Shown: positions 25,891 through 35,643 of the stretch, in pieces
How positions within the stretch are numbered: the first letter of the stretch is position 1
Layout: each line of letters opens with the position of its first letter
Assembly: GCA_964477445.1 (NCBI GenBank)
Contig: CAYZED010000010.1
Span: 8,612-72,611, forward strand
DNA from: CAYZED01 sp964477445
GTDB taxonomy: Bacteria; Bacillota; Clostridia; Lutisporales; Lutisporaceae
Reading direction: 5' to 3'
DNA length: 64,000 nucleotides
Program-made: the position numbers and the translations under genes
The notes under the pieces: model-generated
The model's database searches: none
Seen by the model: the letters and a program-made list of their open reading frames with translations, nothing else
Told to the model about the DNA's origin: nothing

Positions 25891-28800
25891 GTGAAAACAA
25901 AATTTACTAAACTTATAGCATTTATTGCTATCCTGACACTAATTCCGATCCAGGGTTTTGCATCTTTGATAACACCTGTTAAGGGTGGCGATTTTGCATT
26001 AAGTACTCAAATTGCTAATACAACTGATAAAAGAGAAGGTATTGAAGCTGAAATTATCGGGGGAAGTTCTCAGAATAGGGCTATTGGGCTTTTATTTGAA
26101 AAACGCGTAGCACCACCTGCTCGTAGTGTGTTTAAAAGAATAGCAGAAATTAGCACAGCATCGCCTGATATATTAGAAGTTAACACACTTCAAACAAATA
26201 TGGAAAGAACGGATGCAGCTGCTATAGCATTTTATAAGACTCCAGCCAATCTTGGTATGACTACCGCAGAGTATAATGAAATTTCTGCTCAGGCGCTGGC
26301 AGTTGTGGCCGAAAAAACAACTGATTTGGAGAAGGCGCGAGCCATTTATAAATGGGTAACAGAATATTTATACTATGATTATTGGACTTTTTATAATAGC
26401 GCTAGTACTAATAACTCTGCAGCTTCAGTTTTTAAGAAAAAGAGAGCTGTTTGCGAAGGTTATGCTGAATTGACTAATGTCATGTTAAGAGCTGTGGGAA
26501 TTCCCTCAAAGGTAATTATAGGCTTTTCAAAAAGCCCAGGATTATTAACTAGCACAGACGTCTCAGTAAACAGCGGAACCGCAAACCACACATGGAACGA
26601 AGCATACTTTGATGCAGGGGACGGAGCTGGAGCTAAATGGCAAACTTTAGATACAACATGGGGATCGGGTAATACATATTTTAAAGACTACAGCTTAGAC
26701 AATGTGGATGGCCCAATGAGTTATGACTATTTTATGCCAAGTGCTGACTTTTTTGCTAGGTCTCATCTCACAAAAACTACAGAATTTAATTATATCAGAG
26801 CTATAAATGATGGTGTGCCAGTTACGGTTCCCGCAATTTATAGTAATGCTAGCCTCACGGGGGGAACACTCGCCATTCCAGAGGGTACGAAGTATATTTA
26901 TGCGAATTCTTTCAAAGGGCTCACGGGATTAAATAGCATAACGCTTCCGAGTTCGGTAGAAGGGATTGCTTACGGAGCTTTCGAAAATTGTACAAATCTT
27001 AAGAGTGTTAATTTTGGTTCAGTCGTTTATATTAGCGAAAATGCCTTAAAAAGCACTGGACTAACTTCTTTAATCCTACCCAAAACCACAAAATATATTA
27101 TTGCAGGCGCTTTTCGTGGCTTGACCTCGTTAACTTCCATATTTTGCGACTCGGGGAACGAGAACCTCAAAGTGGATAACAATGTTTTGTATAATTCTAA
27201 TATGTCTGAATTGCTTTTATATGCAAATGCAAGCAGCGCGACGACATACAATATACCTAACACAGTAATTGCTATTCCTGATTCATGTTTTCTAAGAAAT
27301 TTAAATCTGAAGACAGTAGTAATTGGATCCGGCGTCAAGACTATAAATCATGATGCTTTTATGTATGCTAAAGCATTAGAAACGATAGATATTCCTGACA
27401 ATGTAACGACGATGGGTCTCAATATTTTTCTTGGGGCAAATAAACTAAAAACTGCTAATATTGGTAAGAGTGTTCTTGAAATCAGTTGGTGTGTGTTTAT
27501 TGGTTGTGATTCGCTTGAAACAATAACTGTAAATCCTCTAAGCAAAAGAATGAAAAGCATGGATGGCGTTCTTTACACAAAATCGTTAGAAAGCGCAACA
27601 TTTAATGAATTAGTTCATTTCCCTGCAGCAAATCCAGCGAAAACTATTACTTTGCCTTCTACATTGAATCTTATTGGATATAGAGCGCTTGATGGTGCAA
27701 ATGAGCTTCGGCTTGACGATAAATCAGTTATGCAGACAGAAAAGTTTGCGATTGAACCTGGGAATACAGCGTACTCAGTTGAAAATGGTATTTGGTACAA
27801 TGCGAATAAAACTGAGCTGATCATGATCCCCCAAAACCTACAAGTAAAGCAGCTAGAATTACCATATACATCTAAAACACCGAACATTACAAGTGCGTTA
27901 TATTCAGGACTTAAAAATGTAGTTTCAATATCATTTGCGGCAGGGTTCCAGAGTATTTCAAAATATGCTTTTAGTGGATGCAGTGCTCTAAAATCAGTTG
28001 TTTTGCCAGATGGATTTAAAACTATTGCGGCAGAATCGTTTAATGCAAATCGTTTAGGATTTGTTTATGTACCTAGCACAGTAACATCAATCGGGAATTC
28101 AAGTTTTCAGGCTGGTGTGATACTTGTCGGAGACAAGGAATCTGCAGCTGAGACTTACGCAAGTAATAATGGATTAACTTTTGTTTCGACTTTGCCATTT
28201 ATTAAAGATATTCAACCTTCAGTATCAGTAACCGTTGGAGAAACTGCTGAACTAAACTATTATTATTTTGATAAAACGCCAGTGACAATTAAATGGTACA
28301 AAAACACTGATAAAACTAAAGTAGGTGCGACTCAAGTCGCAGGAGCGTCGGGATTCAGCTATAAAATCGACTGCACAGTGGCCGATACCAAATATTATTA
28401 TGCCGAGGCGACCGATGGGTCGGGAAAATTGCTTTCTACGTCATCTTTCTGTAAACTGGACATTAATAAAACCGAAGAATATGGAATTTATTACAAATTA
28501 GATGGAGGTACACTACCTGGGAATGCCGAAAACACTTATATGGAAGGATCTTCTTATACTTTACCAATACCAAGTAAGACAGGATTCATCTTTGACGGAT
28601 GGTATTTGTCAACTTCATCGAATTCTGCCGTAACAGAAATTAAAACGACGAATACCGGAGATCTCACATTCTACGCTAGGTGGAAGAGCAATTCGAATAT
28701 TATTTACCACATTACTTATAAACTAAATGGAGGAATTCTAATCGACCCAATTACGTTGTATGAAACTGGAAAATCCGTTACGTTACCTAAACCAGTTCGA

Positions 28801-29526
28801 TCAAACTATACTTTTGGTGGATGGTTTGATAATGCTTCATTCAGCGGAACCGCAGTAACAAATATTAACGTTACTGATACAGGAGACAAAACATTCTATG
28901 CTAAGTGGAATGGCGGCAGTTTTTCAATTATTTACATTAGTAATAGTGGGACGATGCCTTCTGGAACAAAATATACATATACCAACGGGACTTCCTATAA
29001 ATTGCCGACACCAGTCCGAACAGGGTATGTTTTTAAAGGATGGTTTCTTGATGCTTCATTTACGGGAACCATAGTATTAGAAATTTCGAGCGCCGACTCA
29101 GAGAATAAAAGATTTTATGCCAAGTGGGAAGCTTCTGGTTCCGGAACTCCGACTGCTTCGCCAACACCGACGTCAACACCTAGTACTACACCAACGCCAA
29201 CGCCTGGTACTACTCCAACTCCAACGTCAACACCTACGCCAACGACGACACAAACACCAAAGCCAACTGTAACACCTAAACCTACTGCAACGCCTGACCC
29301 ATTCTCTGAAATATCAATTCCGTGTGTTGTGGTTTTTATGGATGGTAATAAAGTTTTACGGACGGAAATAATACTAACAGGCAAAAAGATATCAACAAAA
29401 AAACCAACAAAATCAGGCTACACTTTCGTAGCTTGGTACAAAGACAGCAAATTTAAGTCGGTTTTTAAAATATCAACACCTGTTACAAAAACTATGAAGC
29501 TATATGCAAAATTTAAGAAGAAATAA
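25891..29526 (+). CDS. Secreted transglutaminase-like / BspA-LRR / InlB-repeat surface protein
   Basis: 1211 residues from GTG 25891 (AGGAGG upstream). A signal peptide covers about 1-24. A transglutaminase-like domain (about 120-280) has Cys in RAVCEGYAE, His in NHTWNEAYF and Asp in LDTTW, an intact triad. BspA-type leucine-rich repeats run from about 300 to 770 (LTSLILPKTTKYI and similar). After a beta domain come three InlB B-type repeats (each ending FYA[RK]W), a Pro/Thr linker of about 55 residues, and a last degenerate InlB-like repeat. There is no LPXTG or SLH anchor. Its role may be adhesion or crosslinking at the cell surface. A 15-bp duplication follows the stop codon. Confidence 0.88.
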   Translation: MKTKFTKLIAFIAILTLIPIQGFASLITPVKGGDFALSTQIANTTDKREGIEAEIIGGSSQNRAIGLLFEKRVAPPARSVFKRIAEISTASPDILEVNTLQTNMERTDAAAIAFYKTPANLGMTTAEYNEISAQALAVVAEKTTDLEKARAIYKWVTEYLYYDYWTFYNSASTNNSAASVFKKKRAVCEGYAELTNVMLRAVGIPSKVIIGFSKSPGLLTSTDVSVNSGTANHTWNEAYFDAGDGAGAKWQTLDTTWGSGNTYFKDYSLDNVDGPMSYDYFMPSADFFARSHLTKTTEFNYIRAINDGVPVTVPAIYSNASLTGGTLAIPEGTKYIYANSFKGLTGLNSITLPSSVEGIAYGAFENCTNLKSVNFGSVVYISENALKSTGLTSLILPKTTKYIIAGAFRGLTSLTSIFCDSGNENLKVDNNVLYNSNMSELLLYANASSATTYNIPNTVIAIPDSCFLRNLNLKTVVIGSGVKTINHDAFMYAKALETIDIPDNVTTMGLNIFLGANKLKTANIGKSVLEISWCVFIGCDSLETITVNPLSKRMKSMDGVLYTKSLESATFNELVHFPAANPAKTITLPSTLNLIGYRALDGANELRLDDKSVMQTEKFAIEPGNTAYSVENGIWYNANKTELIMIPQNLQVKQLELPYTSKTPNITSALYSGLKNVVSISFAAGFQSISKYAFSGCSALKSVVLPDGFKTIAAESFNANRLGFVYVPSTVTSIGNSSFQAGVILVGDKESAAETYASNNGLTFVSTLPFIKDIQPSVSVTVGETAELNYYYFDKTPVTIKWYKNTDKTKVGATQVAGASGFSYKIDCTVADTKYYYAEATDGSGKLLSTSSFCKLDINKTEEYGIYYKLDGGTLPGNAENTYMEGSSYTLPIPSKTGFIFDGWYLSTSSNSAVTEIKTTNTGDLTFYARWKSNSNIIYHITYKLNGGILIDPITLYETGKSVTLPKPVRSNYTFGGWFDNASFSGTAVTNINVTDTGDKTFYAKWNGGSFSIIYISNSGTMPSGTKYTYTNGTSYKLPTPVRTGYVFKGWFLDASFTGTIVLEISSADSENKRFYAKWEASGSGTPTASPTPTSTPSTTPTPTPGTTPTPTSTPTPTTTQTPKPTVTPKPTATPDPFSEISIPCVVVFMDGNKVLRTEIILTGKKISTKKPTKSGYTFVAWYKDSKFKSVFKISTPVTKTMKLYAKFKKK

Positions 29527-29541
29527 ATTAAGAAGAAATAA
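29527..29541. repeat. 15-bp duplication of the gene's own 3' end, including the stop
   Basis: 29512-29526 (codons ending the exoprotein, with TAA) is copied at 29527-29541 with one mismatch. The second copy also ends in an in-frame TAA, 6 nt before the next start codon. Confidence 0.85.
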
Positions 29542-29547
29542 AATACT

Positions 29548-31338
29548 ATGAAAAAAATAATAATTGGAATATTAGCTCATGTTGATGCTGGGAAGACTAC
29601 GCTGTCTGAGGCTATGCTTTTTCTAAGTGGAAAAATTGCGAAATTAGGACGAGTGGACAAAAAAGATGCATACTTGGACACCTATGACCAAGAACGGGCG
29701 AGAGGAATTACTATATTCTCGAAGCAAGCCATATTTGAAATCGGTGATATGCAAATTACCTTAATGGATACTCCGGGGCATGTGGATTTTTCGACTGAAA
29801 TGGAGAGAACTTTACGAGTCCTGGATTACGCAATCTTAGTTATAAGTGGGGCAGACGGAGTGCAAGGACACACAAAGACTCTGTGGCGATTACTTGATCG
29901 ATATAATATCCCTGTTTTTATTTTCGTGAATAAAATGGATCAAAATGGTACTGATAAAGAAACGTTAATCGATGAATTGAAAAAGCAACTTAATGATGGA
30001 TGCGTTGAATTTGAGGAAGTTAAGACAGAAAATTTTTATGAACAAGTGGTCATGTGCGATGAAAGTTTGATGGAAGCCTTTTTTAAGACAGGAAAGCTTG
30101 AACCAATTGATATCAAAAAGTGCATAAAAGATCGAAAGCTATTTCCGTGTTTTTTTGGGTCTGAGCTCAAACTAGAAGGCGTTGATAGATTCATGCAAGG
30201 TCTAGGTGAATATATTGCTATTCCATCTTATCCTAATGAGTTTGGGGCGAAAATATTTAAAGTTACAACCGACGAACAGGGAAATCGACTTACTCATATG
30301 AAAATAACTGGTGGGAAGCTTAAAGTAAAAGATGTTTTAGAAATTAATAATGCGTCAGAGAAAGTGAATCAAATTCGCATTTATTCAGGACAAAAATTTG
30401 AAACAACAAATGAGATAGAGGCGGGAGCTGTGTGTGCGGTGCAAGGTCTCAGCTTAGCTAGACCAGGTGAAGTGCTTGGACGTGTAGGACTTGGAAATGA
30501 AGGATTTGGAAGTGAAGAGCTAGGAAATGAAGGACTTGCAGAAGATCCAATTTTAAAGCCCGTAATGTATTATAAACTGATATTGCCTGAGGCTTGCGAA
30601 CCAAGGGTTATCCTCCCAAAATTGCGACAACTTGAGGACGAAGATCCTCAACTTCAAATTGTATGGGATGAAAAGCTGCATGTAATTCTAAGTCCTGGGC
30701 ACCGAGGGAGCGGTTTAGTATTTGAGAATAAATGTAGTGAAGATATTCTTGGGAAGAGTTGGCAAAGACTTGTGCTACAGAATCTTAAAGAAATCGCGCA
30801 TAAAGGAGTTTTGACTGGAGCTGAAATTACTGATTTAAAAATCACTTTAGTATCAGGACGAGCGCACAATATGCACACACAGGGTGGTGATTTCAGAGAG
30901 GCAGTAAGACGTGCTGTACGTCAAGGTTTGATGCAAGCCAAGTCTGTATTACTTGAGCCATATTATTCATTTCAATTGGAATTACCTGAACAAATGATAG
31001 GGCGTGCCATGACAGATATAGATAAAATGAAAGGCACATGCGAGATAACAAATTCGGATGGAGAAATTTTGGTTCTAGAAGGGCATGCGCCGGTGCAGAG
31101 TATGAGGAATTATCAAAAAGAGGTAACAGCATATTCCAAAGGCGCGGGTAAGTTATTTTGTAGTCTAAAAGGATATGAAATATGTCATAATGCAGAAGCG
31201 ATTATTAAGGATATTGATTATAACCCAGAAAGAGATGTTGAAAATCCGACTAGCTCTGTTTTCTGTTCACATGGAACTGGTTTTATTGTGAATTGGGACA
31301 AAGTGAAAGACTACATGCATCTAGAGAATATATTATAA
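29548..31338 (+). CDS. TetM/EF-G-like translational GTPase (ribosomal-protection-type paralogue)
   Basis: 596 residues (TetM about 640). GTPase motifs: HVDAGKTT, RGIT (52-55), DTPGH (74-78), NKMD (128-131). EF-G domain II to V elements follow, ending CSHGTGFIVNWDKVKDYMHL. It belongs to the family of tetracycline ribosomal protection proteins, but it is one of the chromosomal clostridial paralogues, so tetracycline resistance is not established. An odd in-frame insert of three near-identical pentapeptides (GLGNE, GFGSE, ELGNE, about 313-328) sits in a linker and is encoded by a 15-bp tandem repeat (30487-30531). The Shine-Dalgarno is weak. It runs into uvsE, sharing a 6-bp convergent overlap. 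Confidence 0.82.
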   Translation: MKKIIIGILAHVDAGKTTLSEAMLFLSGKIAKLGRVDKKDAYLDTYDQERARGITIFSKQAIFEIGDMQITLMDTPGHVDFSTEMERTLRVLDYAILVISGADGVQGHTKTLWRLLDRYNIPVFIFVNKMDQNGTDKETLIDELKKQLNDGCVEFEEVKTENFYEQVVMCDESLMEAFFKTGKLEPIDIKKCIKDRKLFPCFFGSELKLEGVDRFMQGLGEYIAIPSYPNEFGAKIFKVTTDEQGNRLTHMKITGGKLKVKDVLEINNASEKVNQIRIYSGQKFETTNEIEAGAVCAVQGLSLARPGEVLGRVGLGNEGFGSEELGNEGLAEDPILKPVMYYKLILPEACEPRVILPKLRQLEDEDPQLQIVWDEKLHVILSPGHRGSGLVFENKCSEDILGKSWQRLVLQNLKEIAHKGVLTGAEITDLKITLVSGRAHNMHTQGGDFREAVRRAVRQGLMQAKSVLLEPYYSFQLELPEQMIGRAMTDIDKMKGTCEITNSDGEILVLEGHAPVQSMRNYQKEVTAYSKGAGKLFCSLKGYEICHNAEAIIKDIDYNPERDVENPTSSVFCSHGTGFIVNWDKVKDYMHLENIL

Positions 31339-32598
31339 ATAGAAAAAAAGTGAATTAACTAAATAAACTTGATTTTGCTTCGTTGCCATTTTAAACAAAA
31401 GATTCTTTATAGATAAAAAACCTTTTCCACTTTCGCGATATTCAAATAACAGTCTAACATATCTCTTTTTTTCAGATAGTGTGGCGGATTTATTAACATA
31501 ACCCCAAATATGCTGAATTGAATTTGTTTGACTTCCAATGGAGCCTTCTTTAGTCAAAGCGGATTCAATAGTCTTATAGAATTCAAGACAATTCGCGTTG
31601 GATTTATTCTTAAGCAGTTGCCTGATTTCATTATATAAATTAGCTGATTTTCCAAGCACAAAATACTTATATTTTGCCCATTCTTGTTCAATTGACTTTA
31701 TTTTTAGTGAATCATTTACTCCGTTTTTACATTTAACGGCGGAAAGGTTTTTATCTTTCACTTCTAGCATAATGTCCACATTAATTTTTTCGGCTAATAA
31801 TGTATTATAAAACTCAAGAAAGCTTTCTAAGTCAATGGTATCAGAGTGTGAACCTCTTTTGCCATTGATTTTTTGTTGAGAATAATGAATTTTCTGAACT
31901 CCATCCTCGTGTGACCATGTCACGCTGGCTTTTTTAATCCATGAGATATCTTCCATTTGAAATTGGGGTGGGTTTAATTTATGGTGAAGATTATCAAAAA
32001 CCACCGGTATATGCAAATGGTTACCAATATACAAAACATCCGCTATATTGAAACACTTGTCATCGTTCTCTATTACAATTCGTTTTTTTATACTTTTTGG
32101 AAGCTTTTCAAAAACATTAATGAATCTTTCAATTGATGCTTCTTTATTCCCGTAGATTCCACCAATATGAATCACAACTTTAGAGGATTGACTGGTATTT
32201 AGGGAATCCAAAAAATCGCAATGATATTGAATATCGTTGATGCTTTTTTTGACAACTTCACTATTTATAGAGTTTAAGACGGTATATTGACCAGGATGCA
32301 TTGAAACTCTTGTTTTTGAATGCTCAATTTTTTCACCTAAATCGTTAAGACCATCCTTAAATATCTCTCTCCAATTTATTTCGCTCATTATAATATGGCT
32401 TCCAAAAGGTATAATATCTGAGCTGATTCTAAAGAGGGTTATTCCCATTTTCATGTTATAGTCGAGTATATTATCAAGTGCTATTAGGTTATTATCTATT
32501 ATTTCAAGAAGCCTTTGTTTAGTGCAATTTTTTAGAGTGCAACTTGAAATAGCAACATCAGGAACTCCAATTATCTTACACGCATATCCAATTTCCAT
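31333..32598 (-). CDS. uvsE: UV damage endonuclease UvsE/UvdE
   Basis: 421 residues. A TIM-barrel endonuclease of the UvdE family: MEIGYACKIIGV, TLFRISSDIIPFGSH, RVSMHPGQYTVLNS, VVIHIGGIYGNKE, RIVIENDDKCFN, HIPVVFDNLHHKLNPP and WSHEDGVQKIHYSQQ all fit the three-metal active site. It nicks DNA 5' of UV photoproducts and starts excision repair. The protein is about 100 residues longer than typical bacterial UvsE, with a Lys/Tyr-rich C-terminal tail. The start codon follows AAAGGG and lies 13 nt downstream of the rhodanese gene. The two stop codons of uvsE and the GTPase gene are side by side. Confidence 0.92.
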   Translation of the reverse strand: MEIGYACKIIGVPDVAISSCTLKNCTKQRLLEIIDNNLIALDNILDYNMKMGITLFRISSDIIPFGSHIIMSEINWREIFKDGLNDLGEKIEHSKTRVSMHPGQYTVLNSINSEVVKKSINDIQYHCDFLDSLNTSQSSKVVIHIGGIYGNKEASIERFINVFEKLPKSIKKRIVIENDDKCFNIADVLYIGNHLHIPVVFDNLHHKLNPPQFQMEDISWIKKASVTWSHEDGVQKIHYSQQKINGKRGSHSDTIDLESFLEFYNTLLAEKINVDIMLEVKDKNLSAVKCKNGVNDSLKIKSIEQEWAKYKYFVLGKSANLYNEIRQLLKNKSNANCLEFYKTIESALTKEGSIGSQTNSIQHIWGYVNKSATLSEKKRYVRLLFEYRESGKGFLSIKNLLFKMATKQNQVYLVNSLFFYL

Positions 32599-32611
32599 AT
32601 AAAAGCCCTTT

Positions 32612-33076
32612 CTATTTTACAATCTCATAAGGCCAGTCTTGAATTCCACCTAAATCTAATACATTTGTGTATCCTTGGCTAATTAGTTCATTGGCAGCTA
32701 AGGCGCTTCGTCTTCCACTACGGCAATAAACAATAATAGTTTGATTTTTATCTGTTAGTTTTTTAGAGGCTTCTGTGCTAATTACTTCATTTGGGATAAG
32801 AATGCTATTCGGAATGTGTCCTTCATTATATTCTTCAAGTGTTCTTACATCAACTAGTATAACAGACTTGTCTTTAGCCATGAGATCGCGAGCATCTTTT
32901 GGTGAAATAGTTGCATAACTGGACGTCGAGACGGTAGGAGAAACTTGAGCATTTGGAATGATTGGTCGACTTTTATCAGCTTCATTTGAAGAACAAGCAG
33001 TTAAAAATAATGAAGATAATATAGTTATACATACTAGAATAGGAACTAGGTTTTTTTTGGTTTTAAAATTGTTCAT
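32612..33076 (-). CDS. Rhodanese-domain lipoprotein
   Basis: 154 residues with RBS GCGAGGTG. A lipoprotein signal peptide ends in LFLTAC-S, so the mature protein is lipid-anchored outside the membrane. A Ser/Thr linker leads to a single rhodanese domain: VDVRTLEEYNEGHIPNS, active-site loop VYCRSGRRSALAA with catalytic Cys, and LGGIQDWPY. It moves sulfur or handles oxidised/thiol species outside the cell; the partner is unknown. It precedes uvsE in the same direction with 13 nt between them. Confidence 0.9.
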   Translation of the reverse strand: MNNFKTKKNLVPILVCITILSSLFLTACSSNEADKSRPIIPNAQVSPTVSTSSYATISPKDARDLMAKDKSVILVDVRTLEEYNEGHIPNSILIPNEVISTEASKKLTDKNQTIIVYCRSGRRSALAANELISQGYTNVLDLGGIQDWPYEIVK

Positions 33077-33248
33077 TGATGCACCTCGCTAAAATTATTA
33101 AAATAAAAGTAAAAACACTGCAATATATCAAAATATCGCGATATAACGATATATTAGTATCTTACCTTAAAAATTTGTTATCCACAAGTGTTAAGTTAAA
33201 GCAAATCACAAAGTTTGTTGTGCATGAGATAAGAGAAATAAGTTAGAC

Positions 33249-33293
33249 AAAAAAATTATAGCATACCAAACCTCTGAAAAAGGCGGCATGCTA
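33249..33293 (-). terminator. Intrinsic terminator of the YkvI-like gene
   Basis: Read on the reverse strand, TAGCATGCC pairs with GGTATGCTA and is followed by TAATTTTTTT. It sits 49 nt downstream of the transporter stop codon. Confidence 0.7.
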
Positions 33294-33341
33294 TATTGTT
33301 AACATTTATACTTCACTGTGGGAATAACTTTCAGTATATCT

Positions 33342-34481
33342 CTACACCGCTTCGCTTTTTTTTACATTTAGCTCATCGCTTGAATCTTTTTTTGTTATAA
33401 GAATTTTAATTTCTTTGTAAAGCATTAATACTGTGAAAACGATAGCAGCATATCCAACTAATGAGTAAAGCACGTTTACTAATTTGTCGAAAGGAAGTAT
33501 TCCACCGAATGTAGTACCAATAGCCGTTAATACAAAAGCTAAGATGTTGAATTTTCTTGTCTTGTCTTCAGCGAATTTTCGAACGGTCATAAGTAGAAGT
33601 GACGAAACCGCCGAGTATATTGCTACAATAATTAGAAGTGAGAAAACAGCTGCTAAAATTGGGGAAATGTTAGCTGCCAGAACTAAGGTTGGCACTTGCG
33701 ATCCTGCAACTAGCTTAATGTTAACAAGTTCAGCTGTTAGGAGCATAAATATAGCGAGGGCGTATCCCAATACACCAACAACTGCAACGGATTTTGCTTC
33801 TTTAAGACTTCTTGAGGATGCACCTAGATTTACGAGAAATGGTATACACATAGTAACGCATGCGAAAGCATAAAGTGCACCAGACCATGCCCAGTTAGAT
33901 GAAGCAGCTGTGACGTTTAATGTCGGCAAAATTTTGTTGGCTTCAGTCAACAAAGATGGATTTCCAAAAAGAGTAACGATTGATGCGACACCAAGTATGG
34001 CAATGAAAAGAATTTTTACTGGACCTATAACACCAATAATTTTTATTAGTTTTTCCATACCCAGTAAAGCTGTTCCAAGAGCTATAACGGCTATTATGGC
34101 AGTTCCCGCGAAGGTTGGTATTCCATAATATTGATGGATGGTAGCACCACCGCCAGCAAGCATAACGACATAGATACCATAGTTTAGAATTAAGCTAAAC
34201 CATACATATATTTGACCTAAAATTTTTCCGCAATAGTATTCAAAAACATCGTATGGATTTTTGAATTTTTTTCTATAACCTACAGAGCACAATATAAAGG
34301 TCGAAGTTCCCATAAGGACAATAAAGATAATAATTGAGATGTAACCTTTAATTCCGCCTGAAGTAAAAAATTGCATAATTTCTTGACCAGTCGCAAATCC
34401 TGATCCGATTAAATACGCACAGAACGCACCTGCGAGAAGAATAACATGTGATAAACTAAATGATTTTTTCGTTTTTGGCAT
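33342..34481 (-). CDS. YkvI-like membrane transporter (LeuT/APC fold)
   Basis: 379 residues, RBS AGAGGGAG. About ten membrane helices begin with VILLAGAFCAYLIGSGFATGQE, where the GSGFATGQE motif is the broken first helix of LeuT-fold transporters. It resembles B. subtilis YkvI and COG3949 proteins, with no known substrate (amino acid or nucleobase are possibilities). A Lys/Asp-rich cytosolic tail ends the protein. It has its own terminator and is probably monocistronic. Confidence 0.85.
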   Translation of the reverse strand: MPKTKKSFSLSHVILLAGAFCAYLIGSGFATGQEIMQFFTSGGIKGYISIIIFIVLMGTSTFILCSVGYRKKFKNPYDVFEYYCGKILGQIYVWFSLILNYGIYVVMLAGGGATIHQYYGIPTFAGTAIIAVIALGTALLGMEKLIKIIGVIGPVKILFIAILGVASIVTLFGNPSLLTEANKILPTLNVTAASSNWAWSGALYAFACVTMCIPFLVNLGASSRSLKEAKSVAVVGVLGYALAIFMLLTAELVNIKLVAGSQVPTLVLAANISPILAAVFSLLIIVAIYSAVSSLLLMTVRKFAEDKTRKFNILAFVLTAIGTTFGGILPFDKLVNVLYSLVGYAAIVFTVLMLYKEIKILITKKDSSDELNVKKSEAV

Positions 34482-34596
34482 TTAATATTCGCTCCCTCTG
34501 ATTTTAGTAATTTCAGTATACACGCATAATATACATTAGTAAAATGAGGGTATTTGATGTTATCTATGAAAAAAATTAATGGCTAAAGACAAGTAA

Positions 34597-35499
34597 TTAG
34601 CTCTTAATTTTAATATTTGAGTTCGATGTCTCCTTTTTCTCAAAAAACAAATTAATGGTCAAGCCCACGGCCACTAGCAATCCCCCGATTATGTTCGGCT
34701 GAGAGTATTTTTGGGTAAGAAGGATATCTAGAACTATGCTTGTCGATATTTGTCCGATAAACAAGAAGAGAGTAGCATAAAAAGATGGGATTTTTACTAT
34801 AGCAATATTTGATAGGAGAATAACAAAAACGCCAATTATTCCGCCGAGATAAATCCAAGAATGACTGAAATTAAAGGCTGGTAGCGCATAAGTAATATCT
34901 GCTGATTTAAAAATTAACATAGTTAAAAATGCCACGAAGAGTCCTGTTATGTGATTGTACCAAGTTCCAATAATTAACGAGGTGCTTTGGGCTAGTTTAG
35001 CATTTAGAGTTCTGGCACTGACGACTGTTACACCTGTTAAAAAAGAGAAAATAGCGGGCAAAATCATACTTTGTCGAAAATCTGACATCATAAAAAATAT
35101 TCCCAATAAAACAAAGAAAATTCCTAGAAACTTCTTGTAATTAAGCTTTTGTTTTTCAAGACCGAGCATGCCAAATCTATCAACAACCAGAGATGTAATA
35201 GTTTGTCCGAGAAGGCTTAGAGCGATTAATGAAGAAATGCTAATTTTGCCAAATGCTAAATTATTGAACATTATTGTTAGGTATCCAATCGTACCTCCTA
35301 AATATAATATTGGTGGTACTTTTTTATGCTTAAAAAAAGGCTCTTTCTTAATAAGCTGAAGGATTGTTATAAAAATCAGCCCTACTAAATGAATTACTAT
35401 TGCAGTAATGAAGATATCGTAGTATTTTGAGAGCTCTCCATTAAAAAAAACCATAATGGTAATCAACAATCCGGTAATTAAAGAAAATATATAATACAT
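34597..35499 (-). CDS. DMT-superfamily membrane protein, YdcZ/DUF606-like
   Basis: 300 residues from ATG 35499, preceded by TGTGAGG; an in-frame TTG earlier would absorb that site. About ten hydrophobic helices in two similar halves, with GGTIGYLTIMFNNLAF and GGIIGVFVILLSNIAIVKI in matching places, as in two-EamA-like DMT proteins of the YdcZ type. Probably a drug/metabolite exporter; substrate unknown. The next gene on this strand, ykvI-like, begins about 115 nt further on. Confidence 0.82.
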   Translation of the reverse strand: MYYIFSLITGLLITIMVFFNGELSKYYDIFITAIVIHLVGLIFITILQLIKKEPFFKHKKVPPILYLGGTIGYLTIMFNNLAFGKISISSLIALSLLGQTITSLVVDRFGMLGLEKQKLNYKKFLGIFFVLLGIFFMMSDFRQSMILPAIFSFLTGVTVVSARTLNAKLAQSTSLIIGTWYNHITGLFVAFLTMLIFKSADITYALPAFNFSHSWIYLGGIIGVFVILLSNIAIVKIPSFYATLFLFIGQISTSIVLDILLTQKYSQPNIIGGLLVAVGLTINLFFEKKETSNSNIKIKS

Positions 35500-35643
35500 T
35501 AATCTAGCCTCACATCTCAATATTATTGCACGTTAAAGTTACGTGTGTCATACTTAATTATATAAAAAATGTGAATAATATCATATACATGATTTACACT
35601 TATTTATTTAGCTTATTTACTCATAAAACGAAAGGAATAAGTA

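Noticed and set aside
29115..29384. Reverse-strand Val/Gly-rich frame within the exoprotein gene
   Set aside because: It is the antisense of the Pro/Thr linker; the forward strand is clearly coding.
29548..31338. Acquired tetracycline resistance gene tet(M)
   Set aside because: Only family-level similarity with a shorter length and an odd insert; no mobile element nearby. It is better seen as a chromosomal translation-factor paralogue.
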